NCBI GenBank assembly: GCA_050084515.1
Contig: CM114275.1
Location: 17,980,001 to 18,044,000, forward strand
DNA: 64,000 nt
Reading direction: 5' to 3'
Origin: Blasia pusilla
Lineage: Eukaryota; Marchantiophyta; Marchantiopsida; Blasiales
Shown here: positions 35,475 through 47,069 of the stretch, piece by piece
How the letters are laid out: the number at the start of each line of letters is the position of its first letter
How positions within the stretch are numbered: position 1 is the stretch's first letter
The notes under the pieces: model-generated
Told to the model about the DNA's origin: nothing
The model's database searches: none
Seen by the model: only the letters and a program-made list of their open reading frames with translations
Translations under genes and position numbers: made by a program

Positions 35475-37299
35475 AGAGTGGCTTCATTTGTTACCTCATC
35501 TTGTGTCGTGCATCTACTTGTTGTTTGTTCTTTGATTTTGCAATTTGGGGATCGTGTTCCCCATTCAGGGGCTTATGGGAATGTTCTTATGAACAAAAGC
35601 TACTCAATTATGTGTTTTTATAAGGCAATTTTTGATGCAAGAGAAAGGGGCGTGAAGCAAGACCCAATTTTTTTGTAGGAATTGAGAAAGGGGACCAAGA
35701 TCAACATGTCGGGCTCTCGAGATCACCTTTAGCTTCCCAAATTTCTGTTTTACAGGTTTAGAGTTTTTATGTAAGAAATCAGCGAAGAAGTGCTACGAAG
35801 TTTTTCATAGGAGTTGAGGCCACGGGACTTACAATAGTCGCCACCAGTTTTAGATGGAAAGTCCAATGAAGAATGTGATAGGTGACTTTGTAAATCAAGA
35901 AGCTATGCATATTTTCAAAAAAACCATAAGTTCTTTTAATGGTTGAGTCTGAAGTTGTGGCCGTTCTCGCGGGGTTGCCATAGCCATTGTGGGAGGAGCA
36001 ATTTCAAAATTTCCTTGATAACTCCTTACTTTGGAGTAGAAAAGTAAGAAGTTTTGAGTTTTAGTGGAAAACTTAATGAAAATATTTTATTGAAAGGGAA
36101 TATAATTAAAAACTTATTTCTAGGGTGTTCATCCATAATTTTGGGGGTTAGTGGTGTGTGAGCCAAATTTGGAATAATTTTATTGAGTTGACCTTTTTGT
36201 TAATTAAGGGGTTAGTGGAGTGGGTTTTTCACCTTTGAGTGAGGTTAAAATGGAGCCCATATGCACATGTGTGATATGACATAGCTATTGTTGAATGTGT
36301 GCCAACCCTCTAACGTTCAACCACTCTATTTGATGGCCAACAACTACTGCTTATTGCTGCTTGATTGTCATCGAAAATCACCGCTATTCTTGTTCAATAG
36401 GAACTTTGATTTTTTTAGTGTCAATTCTTGATTTGAGTACCAATGACCAAGCGCAACGGTTGAATTATCGATCTCCAGTTTGTATCGTCGACACCAGCTA
36501 GACAAGTGCAATTGTCACGTGATTGATTGCTATATATTGACTAGCTACAAGTACCGGCCAATGATGTGAGTTGAATGGTTGATTGATAGGGTTGATTTTG
36601 GAGTTCTTTTTTCCATTAATAGTGACTAGTAGTCACTTGATTTGATCTAATACCGTGTTGTGATGTCTTCCTCGTAGCTGCAATGCGCCGCCAATTACCA
36701 CCATGTCGTGCGGCTTGTGGCTGCACCACACCGTCACAATCTTGGGGTGGCACCAACTCTAAGGAGAAAAAAGTAAGTTGAAGAGAGGGGAGAACAAGTT
36801 GCAGTTTTCTGCACTTTATCACCGAGTCCTATGCGATTTGTAGTCGTTCCATGCGGCCATAGCCGCATCGTGCCGTCGTAACTACACCGCGCCACCCAAG
36901 AGGATTGAGTATTATGAACATCAGAGAGTATGACTTTCTATCTAGAGGAGGGCGAGTTTTTTGACTAATTTGGGATCACGTTCGCAGTTGTTGAGGAGAA
37001 ATTTTGACATTGTGTTCAAGTTACCAATTTTGGTCTTTTGCCTTGCATATGTGAGAGATTGACATGGGTTGGGCATTTGGGTTTAGCTTTGTACAAGTTT
37101 TAAGAACATCCTTGATGTATGTTGATAGGGGATATAATCCTATGTAGCATGTCAAGGGTTATTTTCGTGCTATGTTGATGAGAAGATAGATCAACACAAG
37201 GTTTGCCATACCACGTTGCTTGTTTCCGTATCACACATGCACGTCTTAGTTTGAGAGAGTGTAGGTTAGTGCCACATGTATTAGTTCCAAGTGACCGAT

Positions 37300-38360
37300 A
37301 GATTACTTGAGGAGTTATGAGTGATCCTACGAGGAGGCACAAGGATCATCATAACGTCCTTCTGGGACTTTGAGAGGCAAGGTGGTATGCCCGAGAGTAG
37401 CCCTAGAGGTTTTTCACGTAGTGGCACAAGGTTTTGAGAGTCTCCATATGAGGGACCATCTTGACCTCTGTCTATGACTTCCTCCAAAGAGGGAGAAGTC
37501 TTAGAGGAGGATTTTTCTTGTGCATCGTCGCACAAAATGAGTGGTCCTATGATTTAGGTGTACAAGATGGATGACCCAAGGAGGAACTACCAAGGGGTAC
37601 AAACCAAGAATTTTTGGAGCATCCGCGACTTCCATAGGCACGTGGGGGATAGTTTGCAAAAGGCATTTACTCACATGCGTCAAGGCTTTAGTGTCACTTA
37701 GGGGATAAAAAAAGCCTAAGTCATTTAGGCTTGGAATGAGATGTTGGAGCGTGACCTAAGGAGATTGGTGAGAAATGCGACACTCTTGAATCACACCTAA
37801 ATTACCTACTTTGAGAGATGTGTTTGAGATGGTTAAGTGCATTGAGCACAACATGGTCGAAAAGAGTGTGGTAGCATTGAGTTACGTGCAAAAAGTTCCA
37901 CAGGTGCATGCACCACTATGTACCTCGAGAGAGGAGTATGGCACCATGAGTCCAAGGAGGTTACTAGTAGCATATGCCAAGGAGACATATACCATCATAT
38001 GTAGTTCAAAAACAACCAAGAGTTATTTTTTGGCATGTGGTGGATCCCATCATCAACAAGATTGCATCCATCAGGGTAGTGGACAAGCGCCTAAGGCTAT
38101 GGGAGTAGATGGGCCCCCACTAGGAATGTTTTAGTGCTACCATTGTTAGGAGTATGGTTATACTCAAGCTAGATGTTTTAGTTTACACCATGAGCTGTGT
38201 TCAGATCAAGTGCAAATAGGGCATCAAAGCGATCAAGTGTACACTTGGTGATCCCATAGGGGAGCAAGGAGTTGGATACGACCATGTAGGAGATGGATAT
38301 GCCTGTGGAGGAGGTAGAGGTCCACCACCTAGCTATAGAAAAGTCAATGGAGACTTTCAT
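37300..38360 (+). pseudogene. gypsy gag, second copy
   Basis: Decayed but collinear with the gag at 10718-12309. The knuckle at 38133-38177 reads CYHC-stop-EYGYTQARC, which keeps the C-x2-C-x4-H-x4-C order with Tyr in place of His and a stop (CAG to TAG) between. Stops occur throughout. Confidence 0.75.
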
Positions 38361-38364
38361 GTGC

Positions 38365-39360
38365 TATCTCCCCTAGAATTCCAATCTTATGTGTCATGGA
38401 AGCTTGTATTTCGTAGATCATGTTAAACACAAGCTTCTAATCTATACCCAAAGACATTCATATTAGTCATGATTTGGGTCAAGCAGCCTTGCGTCTCTTG
38501 AGTCTTGGTCTCGGGCCATCCTTCAAGCTCAAAAAATTTAGTTTAGCCAGATACTAACCCAACCCCGGCCTCACTCCCCAACACAAGCAAGTTCTTCAAG
38601 ACTTGGGACACACTTCCTTGATCGTGTAGGGGCCTAAAATGGCGCTAGTATGCATAGCTTTCCAAACTTCCCAATGGACCTTGCACGAGTCTCTAATCGA
38701 GACTCAATATCTGAGTCACGGGTCCATATATAAGGATCTTGCAGCACTGGTAGAGCATCAATCTTGTTCGATATTTTGAATCTTAAGCTTAAATTTTTGA
38801 GAATATATCTATCTTGGAAAATTCTCAAGCATGATTTGTAACAAGAGCACATCAAGTTCATGCATGGATTATTCCAAAATGCCTCTCTCATTTGTTGGTG
38901 GATTTCATTTTGGATCTTGGACATCGATCACAAGCGATGAGGTACAATGATCGACCTCTTTTGACAATGGTGAACAAGGTTGGTATGCCATGGACAATGT
39001 AACCATCCTTTGTTAGTCATAGTTTAGTTAGAATCTTTGACATATAGTGCATAATTGGGAAAGAACCAGCTAGAAAGAGAAAAGACAAAGAACATGAGAT
39101 AAAAATGAGAGTGGGGCCATAGGTTAGTTAAAAGTAAGATAAGGATGAGATTGGGGATAGATGTGATAAGATGAGATAGGGACATGAGGATCCAAAGAAT
39201 ATACTCTCATGCTATGAGAGTATGACACGTGATATAAGGATGGGTAGAGCTACTTCGTCTTCATTGTATCTATCTCTAAGTATATAAAGTAAGAGGAAAG
39301 GCCTCAAGGGGCATTCTAACTTTCAACAACTCTAGACTGATCTTATGAGATTTGAGAGTT
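38365..39360. other. Unrelated segment replacing protease and methyltransferase N-terminus
   Basis: Homology to the first copy stops near 38360 (just after the gag knuckle region) and resumes near 39365 inside the methyltransferase. The roughly 1 kb between shows no match to protease or to motifs I-VIII and no recognisable gene. It may be a nested insertion joined to a deletion; a TATATAAAG-like word lies at about 39280. Confidence 0.5.
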
Positions 39361-39364
39361 GCAG

Positions 39365-39620
39365 TAGTCTTTCCACTTTTATGAGTTTTTCCAGTACCTA
39401 TGCATACAAGAAGGCGGATCTTGGCTTAGTTTGGGATGATTAGGCGCATCGGTTTGTGGAGCCCAATATCAATTAGAGAGAGCAAGTCATGGGGTTCTCC
39501 ACAATAGTGATGGTAGAACTATTACTATCAAAGGCATCCTGAGATCATATTTTGGGTCAACCGATGGACCTAAGCTGCTTGATATTGATTCGCAATTTAG
39601 GAGTAGATGAACAATGTTGG
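39365..39620 (+). pseudogene. DNMT3-like methyltransferase C-terminus, second copy
   Basis: Reads STFMSFSSTYAYKKADLGLV, then VEPNIN-stop-REQVMGF, then ILGQPMDLSCLILI. Each aligns with the block at 8689-8450 of the first copy (FMSFPASYAY, EREQVMGFP, VLGQAMDLNCLTWI). Only motifs IX-X survive. The same linker then leads into reverse transcriptase, so the domain occupies the same place in both copies. Confidence 0.8.
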
Positions 39621-40170
39621 ATGCGGTTGCAAGAGGTCACCTCTCTTGCACTTCTTAGCCTTGAGCCTATCAAGACAATATAGGTAGTGGTTGGGGGAGA
39701 GATCTAGGGAGATCAAGAGATCAAAGGTGATTAGGAAAGACATTCATGGACTTCTTGGTATGTAGTGCAGCTACGCCAAGAGATAGAAGCCAGAGCAAAG
39801 AGCGTGGCTCATGGTCCTACATACCGAGGACCATCAAGAGGTCAGATATTTGAGTTGGTTGGAGAGAAGTAGTTGAGTTTTATTCTTGTGGACAGGTTTG
39901 CACCATAGTAACCAAAACCCAAAGAATCCTATTCTTGTCACCATGGACCCTTATGAGCCACATATAAGCCCTAAGTTGACAAGAGGAGATCGACGTTGGA
40001 TAAATTAGTTCTTTAGGAGTCATATGAGTTATTTTTCATTTATTATTCATGATTTGGGGATGCTGAAGAGTCAAGGGATCCGCATTGAAATGTCACGCAA
40101 TATGCCTATCTTCCGACAAACCTACAAGTGTAGTGATATGAGAGAGTCCTACTTCAGAGCAAGAGTCAAA

Positions 40171-40510
40171 ATTTGGTCCGTAAAAAACAATCCAAGGCGG
40201 AACCAAAAGATCTTCTGGATGGAATATTGTAGGTTAAAAATTGGAAACTAAGTTATTTCGTTTTTTAAAATAATTTTATTTATTTATTTGAAGTATTTCC
40301 GAAGTTTCATTACAAATTCGTCAAGGTGATGTAGTATGATGTTGCAGAGGAGCAAACTCAGCGCCGGCGAGGGCGATATAACTGAGAATAAAAGCAATAC
40401 AGGACTTTGCCGTTCTTGGCGGATGGCCACTTTGCTGTTCAATACGACATCCGTGAAAAAAAAGTTGTTGCATCACATGCATAACGGTTTTGTTTCACAA
40501 GGATGAAAAA
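40171..40510. other. 340-bp insertion in the second gypsy copy
   Basis: Collinearity with the first copy breaks at about 40170 and resumes at about 40511 (ATGTTGCATGGGGAGTATGC). The insert has no coding region that I recognise. Confidence 0.5.
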
Positions 40511-41100
40511 GTAGAGATGTTGCATGGGGAGTATGCACCCACCACAATCATGCTTTCCAAGAAGGAGGTTTCTAGCAACTAGACGGATAGACGTATGTGT
40601 GGAGATTTTTTACCTATCAATCAAAAAATGAAGTCTCATAGGTATGTCATGCCCACTTCTGAGGAGATCTTTGATGTTACCGAGCGTACAAGAGTCTTGA
40701 ATTCTTTACATCTTCAAGTTCGATACCATCGATTGCCTATTAGAGTAGAGGACATGTAGAAGATGTTATTTGGGGCTTCAATTCTCACACAAATGATTGT
40801 TTGGACCAATAACAATTATTACCATTTGGCTTGAAGATTTCCCCATAAGAGTTTCAAAGGGTCATGGATAGGATCTTGGAAAGTGTGGATTTTGCTAGGA
40901 GTTACATGATTGAGGACATCTTAGTCTTCAACTTTATGGTTGAGGAGCATGAGCAACATCTTGAGGAGGTGTTTCGACAACTGCAATTACATGGACTAGA
41001 TCTATATTCGTGCAAGTGCTAGTTCTTCTATAAAAAAATTTAGTACTAAGATCATATAATTTATCCAATTGGTCGGCCTTGGTGTTAAAAAAAAAAGGGT
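40511..41100 (+). pseudogene. gypsy reverse transcriptase, second copy
   Basis: Reads RRMCGDFLPINQKMKSHRY then VMPTSEEIFDVTE near 40584-40680, collinear with the first copy. The catalytic YIDD position at about 40905 has decayed (around MIEDILVFN). Stops and frameshifts are frequent. Confidence 0.85.
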
Positions 41101-41299
41101 AGAGGCTATCTTACGCATTCCATGACCTACATATATGAGTCAAGTTTGTGTATTCATGAGATTGGCCAATTTTTTTAATATTAACGGTAGATGAAGGGTT
41201 ATAGTTTGATTGCAAAGCCCCTAACTTTGATGACCAAGGTAGATCACTAGTGGCATTAGGGGGATAAGTAGGAGATAGCATTGTAGTTGCTTAATGATA

Positions 41300-41720
41300 G
41301 ATTGATGTTTGTGCCTATACTGAGAAGACCAATCAGGAGACGGCCTTTCTTGTTACAAACAGATTGGAGTATGTTGGCGCTTGGAGCGATGCTCATCCAA
41401 TAGAATGATGAGGATAGAGGGTTTGTGGTGGCTTATGCTAGTTTCTCAAAGAACCTTGCTAGGATGAAGTACAACTTGGAAGAGGATGAGTGCTTGGTTG
41501 TAGTATGGGTTATCACACATTTCAAGTGTTACTTATCCCAAAATATTTTTACAATCATTCTTGAAACTCTTAATTGGTTGATGGAGGAGTGTGACAAGCT
41601 TACAAGGAAACTTGCTAGGTGAGCTCTATTATTGGAGTATGATTTCTATGTGGTATGTCGACCTAGGACGCTCAACCAAGATGCATATGGATTAAGTCAT
41701 AACCTATGTTCGAGTCAACG
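41300..41720 (+). pseudogene. gypsy RNase H, second copy
   Basis: Reads FVVAYASFSKNLARMKYNLE, EDECLVVVWVITHFKCYLSQ, LNWLMEECDKLTRKLAR and RPRTLNQDAYGLSHN. It is collinear with 6690-7060 of the first copy. The Asp-bearing motif ITDHQPL is degraded to ILETLNWL. Confidence 0.87.
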
Positions 41721-41899
41721 AGATATAACTAGAGCTTGTTAGTATGAAGAGAGTGATGAGGGGATGGTGTCTAGTTGGCACACATTAACCTATTTGGGTT
41801 TATTGGCTATAGACGAGGCTATGGAGAGGCACAATCTTGTGACTTCAATGGCGAGGTCCAAGGGAGAGTCCTTAGATCTAATTAGGAGGCGACATGTGG

Positions 41900-42960
41900 T
41901 TGAGATATCCATAAAGATGGGGTTGTATTAGAGTACTTACAAACTAGCAACATTGAAAGCATAATGGATGCTAGAGAGTGGAATCAGATCCGCCAATGAG
42001 CTTGACGGTTCCAATGGGAGGGGACCCATATTTTACAAGTTTGGGAGGATGGTAGAGTACGAGTAGTGCATTATCCTTCACAAAGAGCACGATTGGTGTA
42101 GCATGCCCATGAGGAGTTCAGACACTTTGGAGTGAAGTGATCAAGCAACTTTCTCCAAATACAATATTGCTGGTGAGGGATGCCAACTAACGTATAGTAG
42201 TTTGTTACTAAATGCATGATGTGTAATTGAGTCCAAGAATCGTTTAATGCTCTGATTCCATAGTTGCATCCACTGTTGATCATGGGTTTAGGCTACATAT
42301 CGAGTTTGGATTTTACAACGCTTTTAACTTTGACGAAGTATCATATCGTTATGTGTTAGTAAAGGTCAAGCACTTCTCAAAGTGGATAGAATTAGTTTTT
42401 GACAAAGCAAGTGAGAGGGTTGTGAGGTTTGGTGTCGAGTCACTATGGCGCATCAATTGAGGTGTTGGAAGACTAGGGTATAGAGTTTCGTGTGGAGTTT
42501 CAGTACTTGATCAACCATTGCACAACTTTATGAGATCATCCTAAGGCGGATGGACTAACAAAAAGAGTCGTTCAAACAGTAAAGAGGGGTTTGGGCAAGT
42601 ATGGCTTACAGATAAGTCACATAGGAGACTAGGCCCTACAGTTGCTCTGGTTGACGATAGGATGCAAATTCAAAAAATAAACATTCGTAGTTTCCTTCTC
42701 AACTTGTTGCTTTATGGTCAAGAGCCTAATTCATCTACGGCCAATCGTTGTGATATTGATGAGTTGTTGTACCTCAATAACCCTTATATATAGATATGAG
42801 CATGTTCTCAATGGATCTGAGAGTTATGCGCCGAATGCATTTGAGAACTTGCAATTGGCTATTGTGCAACATCAGGATACATTGAGGTGTACGACTTTTC
42901 AGCAAGGTGGTTATCGACCAAAAATCTGGAGGTTTTATCCGGGAGACTATGCTTATTTAC
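41900..42960 (+). pseudogene. gypsy integrase, second copy
   Basis: The HHCC zinc region is visible near 42085-42230 (HAHEEFRHFGV, then KCMMCN). The core follows, with VKHFSKWIELVFDKASE near 42365 and a PKADGLTKRVVQTVKRGLGK block near 42540-42600 that carries the family N-P-Q-A-D-G-L-x-E region with the Glu lost. The tail has VLNGSESYAPNAFENLQLAI and RFYPGDYAYL. This region shows what was deleted from the first copy. Confidence 0.85.
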
Positions 42961-43176
42961 AATAGATGACACTTATGATGTTGAACGCACCATCTTGAGA
43001 ATGCCTGAGATATTGCTATATAGTGTTCTCTAATTGGAGGGACGTAATGGATGAGGTATGGTTTGGAAGGACCATGTGCATACTTCTGCACTATTATATC
43101 ACCCTCGTAATATCAATGATACGTAAGATCCAAGTTTAGCACTAGTTCTTACATGCTTGTGTTGTATGGACTAGCA

Positions 43177-43236
43177 ATCCATCATAAACTATCATGGTGG
43201 CTGACGGTTTAGCCATCATACTAGTTTATGATGGAT
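43177..43236. repeat. Nested inverted repeat in the gypsy 3' region
   Basis: Outer arms ATCCATCATAAACTA (43177-43191) and TAGTTTATGATGGAT (43222-43236) are perfect 15-bp complements. Inside them lies a second stem, TGGCT/AGCCA. The whole is a 60-bp imperfect hairpin shortly after the end of pol. Confidence 0.85.
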
Positions 43237-43494
43237 GTTCGAGAGGATGCCACACGGCATGTCTGACATCACCTCTCACTAGGACTCCTCAGAGACGATG
43301 GATGTGCCCTAGATGTATATAAAGTAGGTATTATGTAGTTATAAATCTAGACTTGCATTAGTGACATAGATAAGAAGAATACGACCAATGATGGGGCCAC
43401 ATAAGTATCTGGCATATTTTCTCTAAGCGTCCTACAAATATGTGTCATGGTAGGTAGAGATAGATAGTTATTTGGAGTTAGAGGGACTTGTAAT

Positions 43495-43640
43495 CATCAT
43501 CTAAGGGGAAAATTGAAGATATTTTGGTATAAAATTATCTCGATGTTCAAATACCATGAGTGAGTATGGTATTTTATGTTTATGTGCTTGTAATCATTGA
43601 CAACGATATATGTTGTATAGTGATGGGTATACGTAAATTA
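43495..43640 (+). repeat. Extra copy of the gypsy LTR tail inside the element
   Basis: Matches the LTR tail at 44110-44255 (CATGAGTGAGTATG ... ATATATGTTGTATAGTGATG) but lies just before the LTR start. The third element has the same arrangement at 57535-57640. Confidence 0.7.
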
Positions 43641-43654
43641 ACTATCATATCTTT

Positions 43655-44265
43655 TAGGATGGATCGACGAGTATTTGTAAGGCACCTTCCAGAAGATTGG
43701 AGGACAACCTCTACGGGTTTATGATGACTTCCAGGGGCCTCATATAACCTGAGAGCAATTTTTTCCTTTTATTTTGGATTATTTGGAGTCATATTGAATA
43801 ACTTACTATTTCAAGTTAGTTCTCATGTGAGAATAGTTGAATTTTCACTTTGGGAAATATCCCTTGATCCCCTAGAGTAGGTCAAGAGCCAAGCAAGTAA
43901 TCTGTGAGCATCGATTACTGTGGGGAAAAGCCAAAAAGGGGAGGGATATATCCAGAGAGAGAGAACTTTGGAGCTTATTCTGTCTTTGTTTAACCTCTTG
44001 GCTGAGGCGCTTGAGCTATGGTCCTATTTGCCTTTTGAATTACTCAAGCCTCTAATTAGGAGATTCGGTTTGATTTGCTGAGATATAAAGATTGAGATTG
44101 TGTAAAAGATCGGAATGCGTTTGATTTACATAAGATATTTGGATATACGATCGTCTCGGAATTTAGATGCCATGAGTGAGTATGTTTATGTGCGTGTAGT
44201 CAATGATAGTAATATATGTTATGTAGCGATGTGCATGTGCATGATAGGAACTATCGTGGGCTTAC
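43655..44265 (+). repeat. Gypsy 3' LTR, second copy
   Basis: Reverse complement of the LTRs at 4893-5506 and 13797-14298. Shared blocks include GGTCAAGAGCCAAG at 43878 and the AGAGAGAGA(A/G)C stretch at 43954. Ends are approximate. Confidence 0.75.
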
Positions 44266-46970
44266 ACTCGAATGGAGACGTCTTAGATGATGGTGGTTGT
44301 CATGTAAGAACATGATCAAAACGTTGGATGGAAATTGAGCAAAGCTCAAGTTCCACAATAGTTGGATGCCAAGGGGATTGCAACCTAGCTTGGAACTTGA
44401 CTCAACGTTTTGGAATTCTCCATGTGTAAGATTATAAGGGCTAGATCTAACATATATTTGAAATGAATAAGATTGCGTTAAAAATCTTGCGAGAAGTCAA
44501 AGGCACTAAAATTCCAGAAAAATGCAAGAGCAAAGGTTTCAAAATTGTCCCCAAGTTGTCAAAATAATACATGGGTGGAGGTCCACAAGGAGCAGCCCAA
44601 GAGACCTTCTCTAGATATAGGGAGAGGGTGACGATCTTTAGAATTATATACAAGGGGGAAGATCTCTAAAGGTGTTTCAAACCCAAACCCCATCTTAGGA
44701 ACCATGGGGATGAACGAAAGGTATGGAATGGACTAGAACATTAGCGTTGGGGTTTTGATACCAAACCAAATCCAAGTAGTCAAATAATGCATATTAACCT
44801 AAGAACCTTGAACTTTGATCTCTAACTCAGAAATTGAGTTATGGTGAAGAGATTCGTTCAAGGTCTATTGGAGAGTTGGGATCGCAAAGCGTGCTAGCAC
44901 TATTTCAAGTCCCTAGATTATCAAGGAAGTTTGTCTCAATTCTTGAATGACTTCCCTATATTGGGGAGTGAAGGGTTAGTTAGGTTGATATTTAACTTTG
45001 TCTAGATGTGGTGAGTTTGAGGGGTAACCCAAGATCCACACTCGTAAGATGTAAGGTTGTTGACCCAAACCATGGCTAATGTGAGTTTTTTTTGGTGTTG
45101 ATAAAAAACGAGAGCATGATTTGTTAAACACAAACTCCCGCGACACACAAGATAAACGTTTAAGGGAGTATGTGAACAACATCCCTCATAACATTCTGAA
45201 ACTTTTTCATCCTAGTATGAGCCTCCTAAAGTTTTGATACTATGCACTAACACACGTTTGTTTATGGGGGTTATGATATATAGAGGATCCTCAAGTTGCT
45301 TATGGCATCTTCTCGTAGTATTTTCTCTCACATTATGCCTACTTTCTTCACATTTTTGCTCCTAGTAAAAAATTCTTACATCATTTAGCTTTTTTTGACA
45401 TTCTGTTATAACAATATTTGATCCTAAAATTCTTTTTGGTCCAACTTCTTGATCCTAATCTTTTTTTGAGATAATCATGTCTTGTCTTCATGGCAAATTG
45501 TTTTGCCTATTTCTTTTGAAGGTGTGTGGCTTTCCTCTACAATTGTGATTGTACCAATACCTTGTGTAGTTGGATTTTGGTTGCCCATATTATAACCTTA
45601 AGGTCTCTCCAAAGAGTTCCGCATATCTTGATGAATCATATGTTTTATTCGTCTAAGATTTGAGATATACCAAAGTCATTTTTCTACTTGCCTCAAGCAA
45701 TTATAACGTCACTTAATCAAATCATCATATAAAGATTCAACCAACTTCAAGAGATTATCACCGAGAATTGACACTACATAAACCTTTATGTAGTGTCAAT
45801 TCTTAAAGGAAATATGAGTCCATCTAAATTCAGCTGATGTATAGTCATGTAAGAATACATATGCAAGGGCTTGAACACATCTTTATGTTTCTTCCATTTT
45901 ATCTTCTGCTAAGATTATTCTTGAAAGCACCTTGGACTAGAGATCTATATAAGACTTTTTCTTTATCTCCAGAGTAGTTGCAAAGGCTGTCCACATTCTC
46001 CACTGGGCACATGATGAAGAATACACAACAACCCATGATGTGCTCAAAGAGGTAATAACATCAATGACTTGTATTTTAGAAAAAAAATATTCAACAAGGA
46101 TAATTCCATATCCTACCTTCTACCATACAAGCAAATCATCAATGAATCGACCTAGTTACATCCAACCGTGACTTTCACACTTGAGATAGTTGGTGTTGTT
46201 AACTTGTGATCGTTGATCCTCTGCGATTTGACTTGGTATGTTTAATTGGAATAAAAATTAAAGATAAAAATTAAAATAATAAGTAAAATTTATGAAAACT
46301 TCCCTTTATTTCCCTATAAAGTAATATCACAAATTTACTCCCACTATCATTGGAAAACAGGGTTTACTCGTGTGAATGGGATGCCCAAAAGAGTAAAAAA
46401 ATAATCGGGCTAAAATAAACTTTTCCTTGAAAAAGCATTTCTATGTGAACTGAGATGCGGCTCTAAAATTTTCGATATCCTTTAGAATGTCTATAAACAA
46501 AGGAGGCAAACTTAGGTGGTTAGCCCGGAGTTTCATGGGAGTGCATTGTATCTTTAATGAGAAAAGCCGCTAAAAAAGCATTTGAGGGGAATCTTATCAA
46601 AGTCTGCATTATAATCCTAACCCTCACAATTAAACCACTTCCATCGTCGTCAATGAGATCAAAATTGATGATTGTGAACTCTTCCCTTTGAAATGCATAA
46701 TGATGCCCAAAATTCTTTTCTACTCTATACAATAATGAGAAGTAAAAATCCTTTTTTGGAGAGAGAACGATCATCAAAATCCCATGGAATGGAGTTTTTA
46801 CAAATGAGGCAAATTTCTCACCTCTAGGGCAGCACAGCTCTTGCGATTCATGCCATCATATTTTCAAGCTCCTGGAAATTGGGAGAGCTTACATTCAATC
46901 TAGTCCAAATCCCCCGTATAGAATGTGTAACAAAATCAGAGTGTGTAATATTTACCCCAAAAAAATTCAC
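44266..46970. other. Spacer downstream of NME7, no recognised gene
   Basis: No gene is supported. It contains a perfect 19-bp hairpin at 45764-45803. The remainder is AT-rich intergenic DNA. Confidence 0.45.
45764..45803. repeat. Perfect 19-bp hairpin with 2-bp spacer
   Basis: AGAATTGACACTACATAAA and its exact reverse complement are separated only by CC. It could form a cruciform or be the remains of a foldback element. Confidence 0.92.
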
Positions 46971-46973
46971 TCC

Positions 46974-46979
46974 TTTATT
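46974..46979 (-). terminator. Candidate polyadenylation signal of NME7
   Basis: AATAAA on the minus strand, about 91 bp beyond the NME7 stop codon, in an otherwise AT-rich 3' region. It is positioned as a plant near-upstream element would be, but this is only a motif match. Confidence 0.45.
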
Positions 46980-47069
46980 TTGTGTCATCTCACCTTTTTC
47001 AGCTTACCCACTTCCATAAAAATTAGAGGAATGCCAGTTCGTTAGTCAAAGTTACTTATGTGAGCTGTT

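Larger units (their letters stand above)
35475..44265 (+). mobile_element. Second Ty3/gypsy copy of the methyltransferase-carrying family, heavily decayed
   Basis: Plus-strand copy of the element at 6559-14298, recognisable from leader to 3' LTR. The leader starts at about 35475, with its GTGTTCCCC stretch matching the first copy reversed. Gag spans 37300-38360, the methyltransferase C-terminus 39365-39620, reverse transcriptase about 40511-41100, RNase H 41300-41720, integrase 41900-42960 and the LTR 43655-44265. No 5' LTR is found upstream. Two foreign or replaced stretches interrupt it (38365-39360 and 40171-40510). It is far richer in A/T and stops than the first copy. Confidence 0.88.

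Noticed and set aside
37281-37535. Minus-strand open frame in the second gypsy copy
   Set aside because: It mirrors the antisense shadow of gag in the first copy; the sense strand here is plus.
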